A stretch of DNA of 64,000 nt, from positions 12,105,001-12,169,000 of the forward strand of contig CM076955.1 of NCBI GenBank assembly GCA_039566865.1, given 5' to 3'. Numbering within the stretch: position 1 is the first letter of the stretch; every line of letters begins with the position of its first letter. Below are positions 1-12,486 of this stretch, piece after piece. Below the pieces are notes generated by a model that worked only from the letters and a program-made list of their open reading frames with translations, was not told the DNA's origin and did no database searches. The translations under genes and the position numbers were made by a program. The stretch comes from Aurelia coerulea (taxonomy: Eukaryota; Cnidaria; Scyphozoa; Semaeostomeae; Ulmaridae).

Positions 1-2216
1 TCCTTCCATTCATTCACATAATTTACTGGGCACAGGGGTGCAAGGGATATCAGACACCGGGACACGGGAGGAACAAGAGACAACAAACTGCACAGGAACG
101 CCGGAGAAGGGGGGCGCGGGGGGGCAAGTGCCCCTCCTGCCCTTTCCTAACGGGGGCAAGGGGGGCAAAAGTGCCCTTTCAATGAAAAACAATAAGTCAC
201 TTTGAAACTTGAGAGAAAAGCCGCCATAGCTTCATTCCTTTATCAGAAACACACCAGTAACGAAAAATAAGTGGCAATTGCAACTTCAAAATAAGCAATA
301 TGCGAGTTTATGCGATTCGGAGTGAGAAATAGCCGAAAAATTTCATGACAGAATATGATTAATGTTCGTTAAAACATTTTTAATAGCATTTTAAGCCAAT
401 CTGAAGGGCGTGGCCACAAAAATTTTCCCGGGGGAGTACCCCCGGACCCCCCACTTTTTAGGCTCGCTTCGCTCGCCTTCGGTCTTGATTGCCCTTACGT
501 TCCTAGTCGCCCCCCTTGCCCTACCACCGCTCCGGCGTCCCTGAACTGCATTTTTCTAATAAAGCCTATGATATAACTGATAAAATTCTCACCAGTCGTT
601 TTCTTTCTCAAAGTAGCAAACAGAGATCAACCTTGCACCACTAGCAACGGCAAATTTGTCCTCTGAAATAAAAACCAAAATGTCAGGAGAATTTTGACTG
701 TGCTTCAAAGCTGCTGTATCATGATACCTTTACCTATGTGTTGGTGTATCGAAAGATCTTTTGTCATATTACAAGCAATAACGAATGCTAGAATCTTGAG
801 TTTGGAGAAAAAGTTAGTGAGTGACTGAAACGCATATGCTGAATGAAGAATCATCTATAGAAACCATGCTACAGTTTGGAATTACATAAGTTGGTTGTCT
901 AGGATCTATGATTGGAATATACAAGTTAAGTAAATATGTTCTGTAGCCCCTCCTCTTTGCACTAATCTTACTCCACTTGACAACGGGCTCAGCTCAAAAA
1001 ACATGCTTCCAAAAAATGTTGCCTCCTCTCAGCCTGATTTCACATAGTGGGTTCAGGAGGTTCCCTGTACAAATTACAACAATGGCATTTGTTAAGAACA
1101 CGTTTCCAGGTTATGCAGATAAATAAGGAGAAAAGGCGGTAAGAGATTACAAACCATTCGGTGACCACTTTACAAAGGTTGCTGCTCTGTTGAGTCTAAC
1201 AATGACAAGAGTTGGTTTCCAATGGCCATCTTGCTCAGTCCACACATATGCATTACGGTCCTAACAATTAATTCGAAATACTTCAAGCTAAGATAATGAG
1301 ATCATAAGAAAATGACGGGCTTAACTTCATACCTGCATCATGTAACAAGTGTCTCAGAGTTAGAATGTTGCACGGAAAGACACAGAATTAAATTTGCATT
1401 CAATATATATAAATTAAAGGGGCCCATTAGGCATGTACGAAGAACGCTGGTACAGAAAGTTTGAAAGATGTTCAGGCAAGAAGCCCCTCAACTAGGGATT
1501 ATGAAGCAAAATGGCAAATAGAAAAGAAGAAAAAGGCCTACCATATTGCGTGTAGAAGAACGCAAGCACACACACTTCTAGAAGGGGGAATAAGCTTCTT
1601 CAAACCACAATAATTTTCCATATTTTGAAATATTTTCTGACTATCTTTAAGAGAAGGTTAACCCTCCTCTACGACCCAAAGTTCATTCTACACTTTCATT
1701 ATAACTTATGCCAATGGACAATAAAGTAATTTGGTCATTGTAGGATCTTCTTTGACAGTAATGTTTCGAATGACCCTTCCAATTTCCTACATGGTTGCTC
1801 GAAGTTGTGTGACGCAATAGTTGACATTGAATGTCACTGGTTTTGTAGTCAGCATATCAATGTTATTTTTTAGTTCTACGAGTGTACATTCCATAAAAGA
1901 CAACAAATGAAAGAACCTAACCCAGACCAGCCTTCTGCTTGCTACTGCTCGTATGCTGTCTTTTCCTGTTTGGTTTCACAGCAGAAGCCTGGGTACCACT
2001 GAAGTTATTTAGAACCATTGTTTCCTGAATCTATTTTTTCAAAAGCAGTTGAATTGAAATCTGCCGAGCACTATTTGCAAAGAAGGCAACGCAATATGGT
2101 TTAATGGGCTGTTTGTGGTCGATTTACACATAAATCAAAAATAATTACTTCAAGTGGCACGCTTGCTTGGCACAGTGGCAGAGAAAAGTTTTCATAACTA
2201 AAGTGATGTGAAGGTG
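1..2216. other. No gene recognised; GC-rich patches
   Basis: I see no convincing exon, RNA gene or transposon ORF here. Two short GC-rich patches stand out from AT-rich surroundings: about 105-180 (runs of G and C around short GTGCCC motifs) and about 410-540 (a near-palindrome of CCCGGGGGAGTACCCCCGG, then CTTCGCTCGCCTTCGG). Both look like pieces of dispersed repeats. Splice-like sites occur but none supports a coherent reading frame. Confidence 0.6.
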
Positions 2217-2402
2217 AAGGTGAAGTTGCGTTTTTCAGCACCAAGCGCTGGGATCGCACAAATAGAGCAGACCTAATCGAGTCCGCGACCCCTTTTCATG
2301 ACGCTCAAGTGGTGGGGTCCTACCGGGTATCAAAACCACTCCGCCCGACTGTTCTGGCTGCAAAGTCAGAGGATTACACCACTGCGCCACAACACCTTCA
2401 AC
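2217..2402 (-). mobile_element. tRNA-derived SINE, inverted
   Basis: Read on the minus strand, the segment opens with a pol III A-box-like GTGGCGCAGTGG (about 2383-2395) and about 50 bases later has a B-box-like GGTTTTGATACCC (about 2322-2336). This spacing is that of a tRNA promoter. The minus-strand 3' end finishes in CTTCAC repeats near 2217-2235, like a SINE tail. The B box departs from the usual GGTTCGANTCC, so it is an old or diverged copy. I could not define a target-site duplication. Confidence 0.6.
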
Positions 2403-3822
2403 GATGAGATGGCGCAGAGGCGCCGGAATACGTCAGCAGTTGGCAATTGATCGCATCCTTGGCATTCTTAGCTGGTTCAGAATTTGCGTTCTTGGTTCCT
2501 TGATTGGTGAGTGTGTGACACTCCCTCACTCCTACAGTATATGCACTCATTTCACTTCGTACATAAAAGCTTTGCCAGCTATAAAACATTTCCACAATAA
2601 CTTTTCAACGCTACTCTATTCCTTAACTATCCACAGTCCTTTAGCTTTATTGAGGTTCTATGGGATTCTATAGAATACAATAGAGCTGCTATTTGATATG
2701 AAATCGATGTAGATAGTCCAACAATTTAAAATTTACATACTGAATCATTTACTTACAACACCACAGCTCACAATTCTATTACTGTTAGGTGCCCAGTCAA
2801 CGCTGGTTACAGTTTGGGAATGCTGCAATGAAAAGAAAAAAGATATAAAAAATATCACACTCAATGGTAGGCTTACAATAAAAGGAAACTTCATATGAGA
2901 GGGTTTGTGATCTGTAGGTCCCTGGGTTTATTCAATCCAATTTTATTCATTCAAGCATCAACTGATATACCAGTTCACCAAAAAGGGTTCCCTCCTTTGA
3001 TAGGCCATGATACATCATACCGGGTGTCCCAAAAAGGTTCCAACGTTTTATTGAACGTAGAGAAAAAAGCTTTGAATATGGCAATTTCTATCCAATCCAG
3101 TTGCTTGCTAGACATTCCATGTTACAGTTTGGTCTTAGTCAACAGAATTATGAGGTCTAAATTTTCATGTTCATGTTGAAGGAAAAACTAGAGAGATTTA
3201 TATGCCTTCCTGTTTCATGGTGGTGAAAGAGGACTCCTTAGATGAGCAACACGAAAGTTGGGTTGACAATTCGTTCATTACCTTGACGATGAGGAAGATT
3301 CCTAACTCATTGAGCATGTTCAAAGTAAATGCACCTGCTCGGAAAATTTCAATGACAGGAAATTCGCCTTAAAGGCCGGTTTCCTGTCCGTGGAATTTTT
3401 CGAGCGGTCGGAAATTCTTTTATTTATACGAGAAAATGTCGCTTTTGCATGCTCCAAAAATTCCGCAGACTGGAAATTAACCTGAATGTAGGTGTTTTTT
3501 CATTTGATTTGATTTTAAATTCTTTAGGCACGGTGGCCACGTCAGTCAAAGGATTGATTGACAGTGGCCATGCAAATACATGCAATAGCCAAATCTGAAA
3601 GAAAAGTGTGAAGAATCAAACCAAAAAGGCCTCGGGAAACACTGTTTGTAGCTGTTATTGTTGCATTAAGCCAACTGTGAATTTCAAATGGAAATTTTAC
3701 TGCTTCATGGTATCACGGAGTGGAAAAAACTGTCTTTTCTCTAACTAGCAAACTGTTTTCAATTCCTTGCTATGTTATCAAATAGTGCATTTTCCGTGTT
3801 CGTGCAGCTCAATTTTTTTATA
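2403..3822. other. No gene recognised; two orphan foldback tips
   Basis: The small ORFs here show no recognisable domain. Two direct copies of a transposon-tip-like motif lie about 52 bp apart: TACCAGTTCACCAAAAAGG at about 2967 and TACCGGGTGTCCCAAAAAGG at about 3018. The second matches the tips of the complete foldback elements elsewhere in this window. I found no inverted partner downstream, so these appear to be remnants of one arm. Confidence 0.45.
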
Positions 3823-4442
3823 CCAGGTGAGCCAGAAAAAAGTTCCCACTTTCGAAAATTCTTAGCACCAAAAGTACTTCATGGATTTGAATGATTTAAA
3901 TTCTAGTTAAAAGTCCAAAGATGGAAGTATTTTGTGATTTTTCTCGTCTTCTTACGAGCACTGCAAATATAGGTAAATTCGACTTTACAAAAATTTCATG
4001 TTTTCGAAATGACTGAAAAATGGTCTGAAACACTTGATCAAATCGTTAGGACTCTCCTCACGCAGAACAATATTCACGGGCGTTTCACCTCTCTCAAGAG
4101 TAATGAGACATATATTCTCAAACAGATACTAAAGATTTTCAATCCCATGGCAATAAATCTAAAGACGATATCTCTCACCCATGAGAAATTGCTTTCTCTC
4201 TGTTGCTCTGAGTGAGGGGTCCTTTATGATTTGATCATGTATTTTAGGCTTTTTTCGGTCATTTTGCAACCACAAAGTTTTTCTAAATTTGAATTTATCA
4301 ATTTTTCCGATGCTTGTAACAAGGCGAGAAAAATCACAAAAAACATTTTGATCTTTTGGCTGTCAAGCAAATATTGATTCATTCCAATCCATCCGCTACT
4401 CTTGATACTATGAATTTTCAAAAGCGGGAACTTTTTTTGTCA
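3823..4442. mobile_element. Long foldback (inverted-arm) non-autonomous element
   Basis: The left arm begins TACCAGGTGAGCCAGAAAAA at 3821. The right arm, read in reverse complement from about 4442, shares AAAAAAGTTCCC, then GAAAATTC, then further in GTGATTTTTCTCG and a TTACRAGCA block. Most of the roughly 620 bp therefore folds back on itself with mismatches. It encodes no transposase. The right tip is decayed, but the left tip has the CC(A/G)GGTG form flanked by TA seen in the other foldback elements of this window, suggesting a Tc1/mariner-type (TA-targeting) transposase acting in trans; that assignment is inference. Confidence 0.6.
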
Positions 4443-5251
4443 GTATGTACTCAAGATAAAAATTTACAAGACACTGCTACCTCCTACTATACTCTCTAAT
4501 TACAACTATACGATACTGCAGAGACGATACCAAGAGGAGCGAAGTGGCACAACTACCCCAGGGCCATAACATGAAACAAAAAACGAGGACAATACTAGAA
4601 CAGTGTGTAAAGAAAGCAAACGAGGGGACAAAGGATAGAACTAACAGCATATGAACATTAAGTTAAGCTACAAGTCAGGATAGCCTGCAACCAAATAATT
4701 TCAAATTAAATGAAGAGTCTAAACTTTAGACCCAGATATCATGGCTGGCAAAATGTCTTACTTGGTTGCAAGCTACCCCAAACTACTATTTAACCCTATC
4801 TGTACTGGGCGATTTTTTAGGTACTTTGTACTGGGGGCTTTTTTTTATATCATTCATTTAAAAAGTTTACAATGAGTTCTACAATCTACAATACTTATCT
4901 AATTACTATACAACAGTACGGGAACGATACCAGGGGGAGCGAAAAACAATGATTACCCCATGGCCAAAAACATAAAGACATATAACGTTAACCTACATGC
5001 AACTAACTGTACACTACGAACGCTTAGAAAACTAATGGATAAAGGATATAATATACTAGATTCTGTCTGATATTAGATGTCGTGTCAAGGTTGGGAAGTA
5101 CTCAAAAATTTCACGAGTGCGGCTCGTTTGAAATTGAGATGCATAAGATGCATGACATCTAATATCAAACAGAATCTACAAGGAAAACAAAGAACATTCA
5201 CGTAAAGGGACTTGGTGGTTGCTAAGAACATAGCTGAAGTTTCAAAGGATC
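4443..5251 (-). other. Probable LINE 3' UTR debris, no gene
   Basis: This stretch lies downstream of the LINE A ORF2 end (minus strand). Two diverged copies of a similar segment occur about 400 bp apart: both contain a GATACCA(A/G)G(A/G)GGAGCG-like block (about 4530 and 4930), followed by TACCCC and GGCCA. I interpret them as 3'-UTR sequence from related LINE copies, with a small MITE inserted at 5059-5176. There is no coding signal. Confidence 0.35.
5059..5176. mobile_element. 118-bp MITE with TA target duplication
   Basis: The ends are near-perfect inverted repeats: the left end reads GATTCTGTCTGATATTAG and continues into ATGTC; the right end in reverse complement reads GATTCTGTTTGATATTAG, again followed by ATGTC. 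The element is flanked on both sides by TA (5057-5058 and 5177-5178). There is no coding capacity. The TA duplication fits a Tc1/mariner-like transposase acting in trans. It sits in the 3' flank of LINE A. Confidence 0.75.
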
Positions 5252-8200
5252 TCAAACAAACCGACCAGTTTCGTGGATGAAACGTAAAGTCAGTTCGAGT
5301 ATATTTTTGTTCAAGTCATCAGAAAGGTCTTGATCACCATATAGTAAAAGCTGCGTCAAAGCATCATTTGAAAGGCTAGCGATTTGTACATACGGTTGCA
5401 ATAATTCTACAATTCCAGCGAGAAGATCTCTTCGTTGAACATCAAAAGAAGGGCAGAGCAACAAAAAATGCTCCGTATCCTCGATGCCATCGTTTGTTGG
5501 ACACATTGGGTTTATGGTATCCCTGAAATTATGCTTGAATTTGTGAAAATTTAACTTACTGAGACCAACCCTAAGTTGAGTAAGTTGAGTAAGATAGGAC
5601 AATCCTATTGGATCGTGTATTCCAAAAACAGATTCTGCAGGGGGTCGGATTATTGATAAGATCTTTTTCTTAAAAACAGCAACTGAGGGTGTAAGTCTCA
5701 ATTCAGGCTCGAGCTTATTCCATTCGGATAGGCCGTTGGGATAAAAACTAGACTTAAATTTTTCTGTCCGTGCCTTTTATCGCCCAATGACATTCTGGTC
5801 GCGAAGACAGTACTGCGACTGATGAAGAGGAGGAATCGGATCTACTGTATACTCAGGGCTAAGATTATTTACAAACTTGTAGAACAAGGTAAGGCGTCTA
5901 CTCCATCGTCGAGAACTTAATGACTCCCAGCCAAGCTCCTTGTACAGCTTCTCGCGAGATGTTCCCCTCCATGTTCCTGTTACAGCCAAAGCAGCAGAAT
6001 ACTGAACAGACTCTAGCTTTTCCATGGCATTTGGTAAAATTATACTTTGACTGAATTCACATGCTTTGGCAGGAATATGGTAAATGACATCACCATAGTC
6101 CAGGTGTGGTCGAACGTAGAGCTTATATACTTCGTTAAGGGTATGCCTGGGCAGATATTTGGAGAGATATTTCAGCAAACCAATGCCCTTTCTTGTCTTA
6201 GAGATAGCTGATTTAATATGAGCTGAAAAAGATTGATTTGAGTCAAGGATAATTCCTAAATGTTTATGTTCGTTTACCTTCTTCACAGGTATGTCATTAA
6301 AAAGGATTACTGGGTGTTCAATTTCAATTTTCTTTTTTGAAAATTTTAATTCAACAGCTTGTTTTAACGGATCAGGATTAAATGACATTCTCCAAGCGTG
6401 AACCCACTGCCTTATCAAGTCCAAGTCATGATTCATATCATTGGCAGCTGTATTGGAATCTTCTACCACTGTGAACAATGATGTATCATCAGCAAATAAC
6501 TTAGCATTGCACTTCAAGCTTACGGCTAGATCATTTATATACACAAGGAAAAACAAAGGTCCCAGAATAGAGCCCTGGGGCACCCCTGCCGAAATATCTC
6601 CCCAATTAGAACTCTGTCCATTCAGTACAGTTCTCTGCTTTCGATCCTTGAGGAAACTTTGGATTAAAGAGAGAAGTTGTCCCGAGACACCACATCGTTT
6701 TAATTTATAAATTAGACCATCGTGCCATACCCTATCAAATGCCTTAGAGATGTCAAGATACACAGAACGAACATCTAGAGGAGGGTTACAGTCAAACGCT
6801 TTAAATATTGTATGTGTTATTGAGAGTAACTGATTGATTGTTGAATCCCCTGGGCGAAATCCTGATTGATTTTGGTTAAGGAGTTCATGTGATACAAGAT
6901 GTGAATAAAGAGAATCGTATATGAGTTTTTCAAGTATTTTCCCAAAAATTGGTAAAAGAGAAATAGGACGGTAATTCCCTTTCACATTTTTCTCATTCTT
7001 CTTATGAACCGGCACTACATTTGCACATTTCCATATTTCGGGAATAAACCACGCCTGAAACAATTTATGAAAATTATCTTGAGTGGCAGAACCAATGCAA
7101 CATCGCTCAACTTTATCATCCTCACAGATATTTCGTCCCAGCCATGTGCTTTATTGGGATTAAGCGATCTAATGATATTAAGTATCTTTTCGTCAGAGAT
7201 GACGATATCACTTATCAGAGTCGTAGCCATCAGAGTATCTTGGGGAACTTCACTACCTGTGTCAATGGTCGTGCATTGAAGAATGCAATAGTCATTAAAT
7301 ATCTGTGCCTTTTCGGTAAAATCCGTTACAAACAGCCCGTTTTCTAGAAGAGGTGGTATCATAGGAATCTTAACTTTGTTTAGAACAGTGTTTATTAAAT
7401 TCCAATAGGTTTTTCTATTGGTCCCAGGATCAGCCAAAGATTTTCCAGTTTTACGGAAGTAATTTTGCTTAGCTTCCTCAATCATTTTGGCACCTTCAGA
7501 TATCATCTTTTGTATACCTTCAAGCTTGTCGTTAGGCCTACCATTCCTCACGAAGCTTTTATATGCACGATTTTTTTTCCTGAGAAAATTCTTAACGGCT
7601 TCCGTTATCCACGGGGCTTGGCGAGGTCTAATTGTTTTAACTGTATTGGGAATAAAATTGGAGTAAATGTTCAAAAGGACTTCATTGAGTAGGTTAACCT
7701 GTTCATTAGGGCATGTCATGTTATCAAGATGTTCGTTCCAAGCAAACATTTCGATGCTTTTCTAATAGCTACAAAGTCTGCCTTATCGTAGTACCAAATC
7801 TTGCGGGTGTACGGAGGTAGTGGTATGTTTGAGACGGATAATTTTCCGTAAACAATTTGATGGTGGCATTGCTCGTGTAGTGACGGATGAACACCAGACT
7901 CAATAATGAGGTTAGGTTGATCAGTAAATATCAAATCAATACAGGATTTGGAATCACCCATCAAGTGGGTTGGTTCTGATATCAACTGATGAAGACCATT
8001 GTCAGACGCTATTGGCTCAAACAGTTTTCCCTCGTTATTTTCGATATCATTTTCCCACCACTGATTCGACCTACAGTTAAAATCACCAGTAATGATAACG
8101 CAGAAAGGATTTTCAGCATGCATTTTGGATAACATCAACTCAAAGTTCATTGTGAAATTATCAAACTCCTCCGGGCCCTGACTCGGACTTCTATAAATTA

Positions 8201-9009
8201 CGGCGAAGAAGTACTTTTTCCTGTTTAACTGAATTTCGTACACAATACATTCAGGGAGGGTCACTAAATCAGAACGGTTTTTTGAAGCAAGGGAATCTTT
8301 GATGTATAACCCAACGCCCCCCCCTTTTCACATTTTGAGGATGGTTATCTTTAACAAACGTATAGCCACCTAGTGCAAGTCTATCTTCATCAACGGTGCT
8401 GTCAAGGTGAGTTTCTACAATGCCAATAATGTCATAATTGTACACCGAGTTGTAAACTTCTATGAGGGAGACTCGTAAGAAATCATACGCAGTAATACTA
8501 TTTAGATTCCAAGTACAAAAATCTAATGTTTCAGGGCCCGGATTCATTTCTACATCACCACTCTGCGAAATCGTCCTGAAGACCAACCATTGCGTATGAA
8601 GTGTGTTGCACGTGGTGCACCCGATGTAAAAATACGCGTACAAGAAAAGAAATTGCCTCACAGCTGCTTGCTTATACCGAAGAAGACCAATGATACAGAG
8701 AGGGATTCGCTTGAAGAGTTCAAGAGTCGTGTAGAGTACTGTCTTCGCAAAGTGATGCACGCAAGCGAACAAAGGCAGGAAACATGACTGTGTTCCCAAA
8801 GAGTGCAATTTAAGAAACTGTATTGTTAGTGTACAGGGCAGAGCAAGGATTGAAATCGCAATAAAACCAAAGCAAAACCAGAATAACTTGAGGATTTGAA
8901 AAAGAATTGAAAACGGCTTGACGCTTTTCCTCCGTGGGGACAATTTTTGCACGGATATTCGGAAACAACCTATTGTTGCTCGCCACTGATTGATTTCAAC
9001 CGGCATCAT
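5252..9009 (-). pseudogene. LINE A ORF2: leader, 2A-like motif, AP endonuclease, reverse transcriptase (broken)
   Basis: Reading the minus strand from 9009, a basic N-terminus is followed by strongly hydrophobic stretches (residues about 35-66 and 120-135), then the 2A-like GDVEMNPGP, then an AP-like endonuclease (WNLNSI, VETHLD; after a frame break YRSPSQG, GDFNCRSNQWW, CIDLIFTDQPN, HHQIVYGK). A linker (7749-7015) and the reverse transcriptase (7063-5777) follow, with YRPISLLP, GFRPGDST, DISKAFDRVWHDGL, GVPQGSILGPL and the catalytic FADD. The last segment (5701-5252) has a C/H-rich tail (CPTNDGIEDTEHFLLLC). Frame breaks near 8265, 7740 and 7040 and a stop near 5740 show that it is no longer one ORF. 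Domain order fits the Jockey/CR1 superfamily. Confidence 0.9.
8533..8565 (-). other. 2A-like ribosome-skipping motif
   Basis: The minus strand encodes QSGDVEMNPGP, an exact match to the 2A consensus D-(V/I)-E-x-N-P-G-P. It lies at residues about 149-159 of the LINE A ORF2 frame, immediately before the endonuclease domain. In viruses and in several invertebrate non-LTR elements this motif makes the ribosome skip the Gly-Pro bond. The expected result is release of the hydrophobic leader from the EN-RT protein. The preceding residues are not those of the viral sequences, so efficiency cannot be judged from sequence alone. Confidence 0.85.
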
Positions 9010-9807
9010 CGCAAAGGAATCTTCTCGCTGGTCCTAAGGGGCAATGAGACATAATGAAACCACCATGGGTAAGTCCTAGGGGAAACGACGAAAAGTTAAC
9101 TTGACAAAAGGAAAATAAACATTTGTGAAAGAAAACAGAAGGTGATAACTTACAATTGCACAAACAAAGGACTCTATAAAAAGTAAATAAAAAACAATGC
9201 CAAATGACTTGCGTGCCAAAGCGCAAACATTTAAACTTAAACAAAGAGTATAACATGAAGACTTAAAGTTTTGTGATTTTTCCGGCATTTCCTAGGGGAA
9301 AAAATCCTGTTTTGGAGTAACTGCCGCGTGGAAGTGCTTTATAATTTCAACGATTTGCCAAATTAAAGTAAATTTGTTCATTTTCATTGAAATAGCATTT
9401 ATGGAGTTGCGCTCAATTGGGAATGAAAATAGTAAAACACACAATGCTAAGAGGACAATACAAACAAACATTAAACTATTGAATCGGCCTTTGCGCTTAT
9501 GTAAACAAAAATACGAGGGGGGTATCACTCCCTTAAAAACGAGATTTATAGGAAGTGATTTGCCCCTCGCAAAATAGGATATAACACAAAATTAAATTGA
9601 ATAAGAATAACCAAACTCGTAGATGATGAATGAAAACCGAATAAAATAAGATGATGGAAACGAATCGATGATGAAAAAGAAGATAGTTTTTTTTTCAAAT
9701 TATTGCTACGAAAATGGTGAATTTCTTGGCTATCAGAGGAAAAGGAATCCCTACGAGTTTAGTTATTCTCAGAGCAAAAGTAAATTCGACGAGGGACAAG
9801 ATCTTAA
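9010..9807 (-). other. LINE A region between ORF1 and ORF2
   Basis: This 0.8-kb AT-rich stretch separates the end of the LINE A ORF1 from the start of the ORF2 frame. Small ORFs are present but lack any recognisable domain. It may be an inter-ORF spacer or contain a decayed ORF1 end. Confidence 0.4.
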
Positions 9808-10694
9808 CTAGCTACCTACACAACTTCGGTTCAAAGAGAAATCCGGTTTGAGATGTCTACACATATTTAATAAGTTCAAATAATTCTTGTTCATTGGAAA
9901 AGAATGGTACTTATCATCGATAAATAAAGTGAGCCTGCAGTTGACATCAGCGAAGACAACGCAGCCTTTCTTGCCTTTCAACAAACCACTCGCTCTCTCT
10001 AGAATCTTGGCTCTTCTGTAGGTAAGGTCGAGCCTAACTTTGAACTTTTCTGTCTTCTTTCTTGCTCTATACACTTGAGTGCGATGATTCCATGTTGTAA
10101 CCCGTACTATTATCTGGCGGGATCTCTTCTTTGTATCCCCATTCTCTTTTACTGGGCCAATACGATGCGCCCTATCAAAGCCATCTCAGGAATAGTCACT
10201 TTCAGCTCCTTTTCCAGTAGATCCTTGACTAATTCGAGACATTCTGGACCTGATTCACCATCTTCGCCATCCTTAAGAGCTACACCATCGATCCGTAAGC
10301 AAAGTCTCCTGTGGTATTGCTCGTTGTCATCTGATCTTGCTTCAAGCTCCTGGATTCTTTCGTTCATGTCATCAATTTCATCAAGGCGTCGCTGAATTTT
10401 CTCAATCTGTTCTTCGTATTTTTCCATTACAGCAATTTTTGCCTCGAGCATTTGAATTTTCTCATTCTGCAGCACAACCACATTTTTTAGTTCGTTTATG
10501 TCCTCTTTGGTGGCTAAGGCCGCTACTTTCTCGTCCAATAATTTGGATATTTCATCTAGCATCGAGACGTCTTCTGATTTAGTGGAGCCATCATCTGATT
10601 TATTCGAGCCCTCGCTTTCGCTTAGGCCCTCCTCGTCTCGCTCCTCGCTTGATTTTAACTTTTCTGTTCGCCGCGTTAACATCTTCGAACTCAT
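9808..10694 (-). pseudogene. LINE A ORF1: coiled-coil, L1-like RNA-binding protein (broken)
   Basis: From 10694 the minus strand encodes an acidic, serine-rich N-terminus, then a long heptad-rich coiled coil (EKIQMLEAKIAVMEKYEEQI), then an RRM-like stretch (RRLCLRIDGV, ELVKDLLEKEL). After a break near 10100 another frame (10074-9808) continues with a typical C-terminal domain (KVRLDLTYRRAKILERA). The order coiled coil, RRM, C-terminal domain is that of L1-type ORF1 RNA chaperones. It lies upstream of ORF2 in the same orientation, so I assign it to LINE A. The 5' end of the element probably lies just beyond 10700. Confidence 0.75.
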
Positions 10695-10739
10695 AACGAC
10701 TTACTTCAATGGGTTATATATTCATCGATACTTATATAA

Positions 10740-11755
10740 TAGACCTCATGAAACAGTTTTTTACTTCATTCTATCATCAGCATTCTTCCACAAGCGGCAC
10801 GAAAACTCCGGGTCATGGCTATCGACTGCTCTCCGCCATGACAGGTGCCAAAAACCTTTTTTCGCCCCCCCCCCCTCTTTACTCCAAAAGTACAAAAATA
10901 TAACAATAAGATCTACCCTTATTGTTCTCTAGACAATTGGCTATTCAAATATAACGATGACAATTAATAAGTCACGTGAATTATTGCTAGGCAACCGAAA
11001 AAACTAAGGAAAATTGGCAAATTTATACCTTCTTAACCAAAAAATTCTATTTAATCAACCGCTCAACAGATTTTCTCCAAATTTGTTTCAAATAGTAGGA
11101 AACATGCTATAGTTCTAAAATATATACCTTTCGAAATTTTTTAGTTTCTGTTTTTAGCACAATTAGCTTTAATTTAGCCGGATTTATTTTCATCGAAAGT
11201 TTTTGCAAGTCCTGTCCTTTTATCTGGTAAATATAGACTCAAAATGAATCAAATTAATAAAATGAAGCAAATCATGCAAAAAAATTATATTTTACACTTC
11301 TTTATCAGACAAATGACGTCATAAATGTGAATGACGTCATATATATTAAATTATGCTGACGTCAGCAAATATGAAAAATTTATATATCAAATGAAAGTAC
11401 TCATCAAATGCAATTGAATTGTGCATGTTTGAGATCGATCGGACAAACGACACAAAAACTACGAACATTTTAATGTTTTTTTGGTTGACTACTCTCCAAA
11501 TATGGTATTACTGTGGTCACATGATCCGAAGTAGAACAATGAAAGGTTAAGAATTTAATTGCCTATGAAATTTGAGTAAAAGTCACCAAAACTGGTGGTT
11601 ATATCTCTTGTCATTTTAACGTAGTGCAGCAAAGTCTGGTAGGGGGGCCAAAAACGCCCCCCCCCCCCCCAGTACGAATAGGGTCTTAAACTAAAAAAGG
11701 GACATTACACAGATGGAGGGTTGGGATACGGAGGGTATTCGTAAGGAAATGGACA
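10740..11755. other. No gene recognised; AT-rich DNA with homopolymer runs
   Basis: No coherent ORF or RNA gene is visible. A C-run lies at about 10865-10876, and at 11641-11671 a G-run and a long C-run flank CCAAAAACG, forming a GGGGGG...CCCCCC palindrome. A shorter analogue occurs near 58073-58092. Several short TGACGTCA-like sites occur around 11315-11365. Confidence 0.5.
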
Positions 11756-11761
11756 AGTTAA

Positions 11762-12064
11762 TTAAGGCGTTCTGTTTCCAAAATAAACTTTAATTGTTAA
11801 GTTCCAGATTAATGCATTTGCTTCCGAAGGCAGGTTTTCATCTCCGTATAGTAAAAGCTGCAAAATATTGTTGCCCGGGGCTTCAGGATATCCGTACATT
11901 CGGAGCACATCATTTGCACCAGCGAGAAGACTTCGTCTGTACACTGTGAAAGAATTGCAGAGCAGCAAAAAATGTTTCATGTCTTCAATGCCATCGTTAA
12001 TTGGGCGCATTGGGTTGATCGTGTCTTTAAAATTGTGCTTGAATTTGTGCAAATTGAGTGGCAA
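11762..12064 (-). pseudogene. LINE 3'-end fragment related to LINE A
   Basis: The translation closely parallels the C-terminal tail of LINE A ORF2: both contain HKFKHNF(R/K)DTINPM, NDGIED, HFLLLC, RR(D/S)LLAG and QLLLYGD. It is therefore a severely 5'-truncated copy of a related LINE, cut at about 12075. Only the C/H-rich C-terminal tail remains; no catalytic motif is present. Confidence 0.8.
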
Positions 12065-12235
12065 AGGACAGACTTAGTATCTTCCGCTGAGACCTAGTCT
12101 ACAGTACTTGATTCAGTTTTCAGACCTTCTTCAAATATGATCCTCAATGAGCAGAACTCTCGTTGTCGTCGTGAAGGTGTCGACTGAGTTTTTATGCTCC
12201 TCATTCGGAGATTCCTCCTTCACCACGATGATGCA

Positions 12236-12311
12236 GGATTATTATTATTATTATTATTATTATTATTTATTATTATTATATTATTATTATTATTATTATA
12301 TTATCATTATT
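12236..12311. repeat. (ATT)n microsatellite, probable LINE tail
   Basis: About 75 bp of interrupted ATT/TTA triplets. On the minus strand it follows the 3' flank of LINE B (12487-13830). CR1/L2-type LINEs often end in short tandem repeats instead of poly(A), so this may be that element's 3' tail; the 175-bp gap to the ORF end is consistent with a short 3' UTR. Confidence 0.75.
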
Positions 12312-12486
12312 ATCAATTTATTTCACGTTGGCAACTTACATAACTACAAAAGCTAATTCAAGCCAACAAACTAAATACAGAAATATATATATATACAAGT
12401 AAAACTAGACAATAAAATTACAAAGTTCAGATCAAATTACAATGTTCAAATCCAATTACAAAGTTCAAATTAAAAAATGTGTAAAC

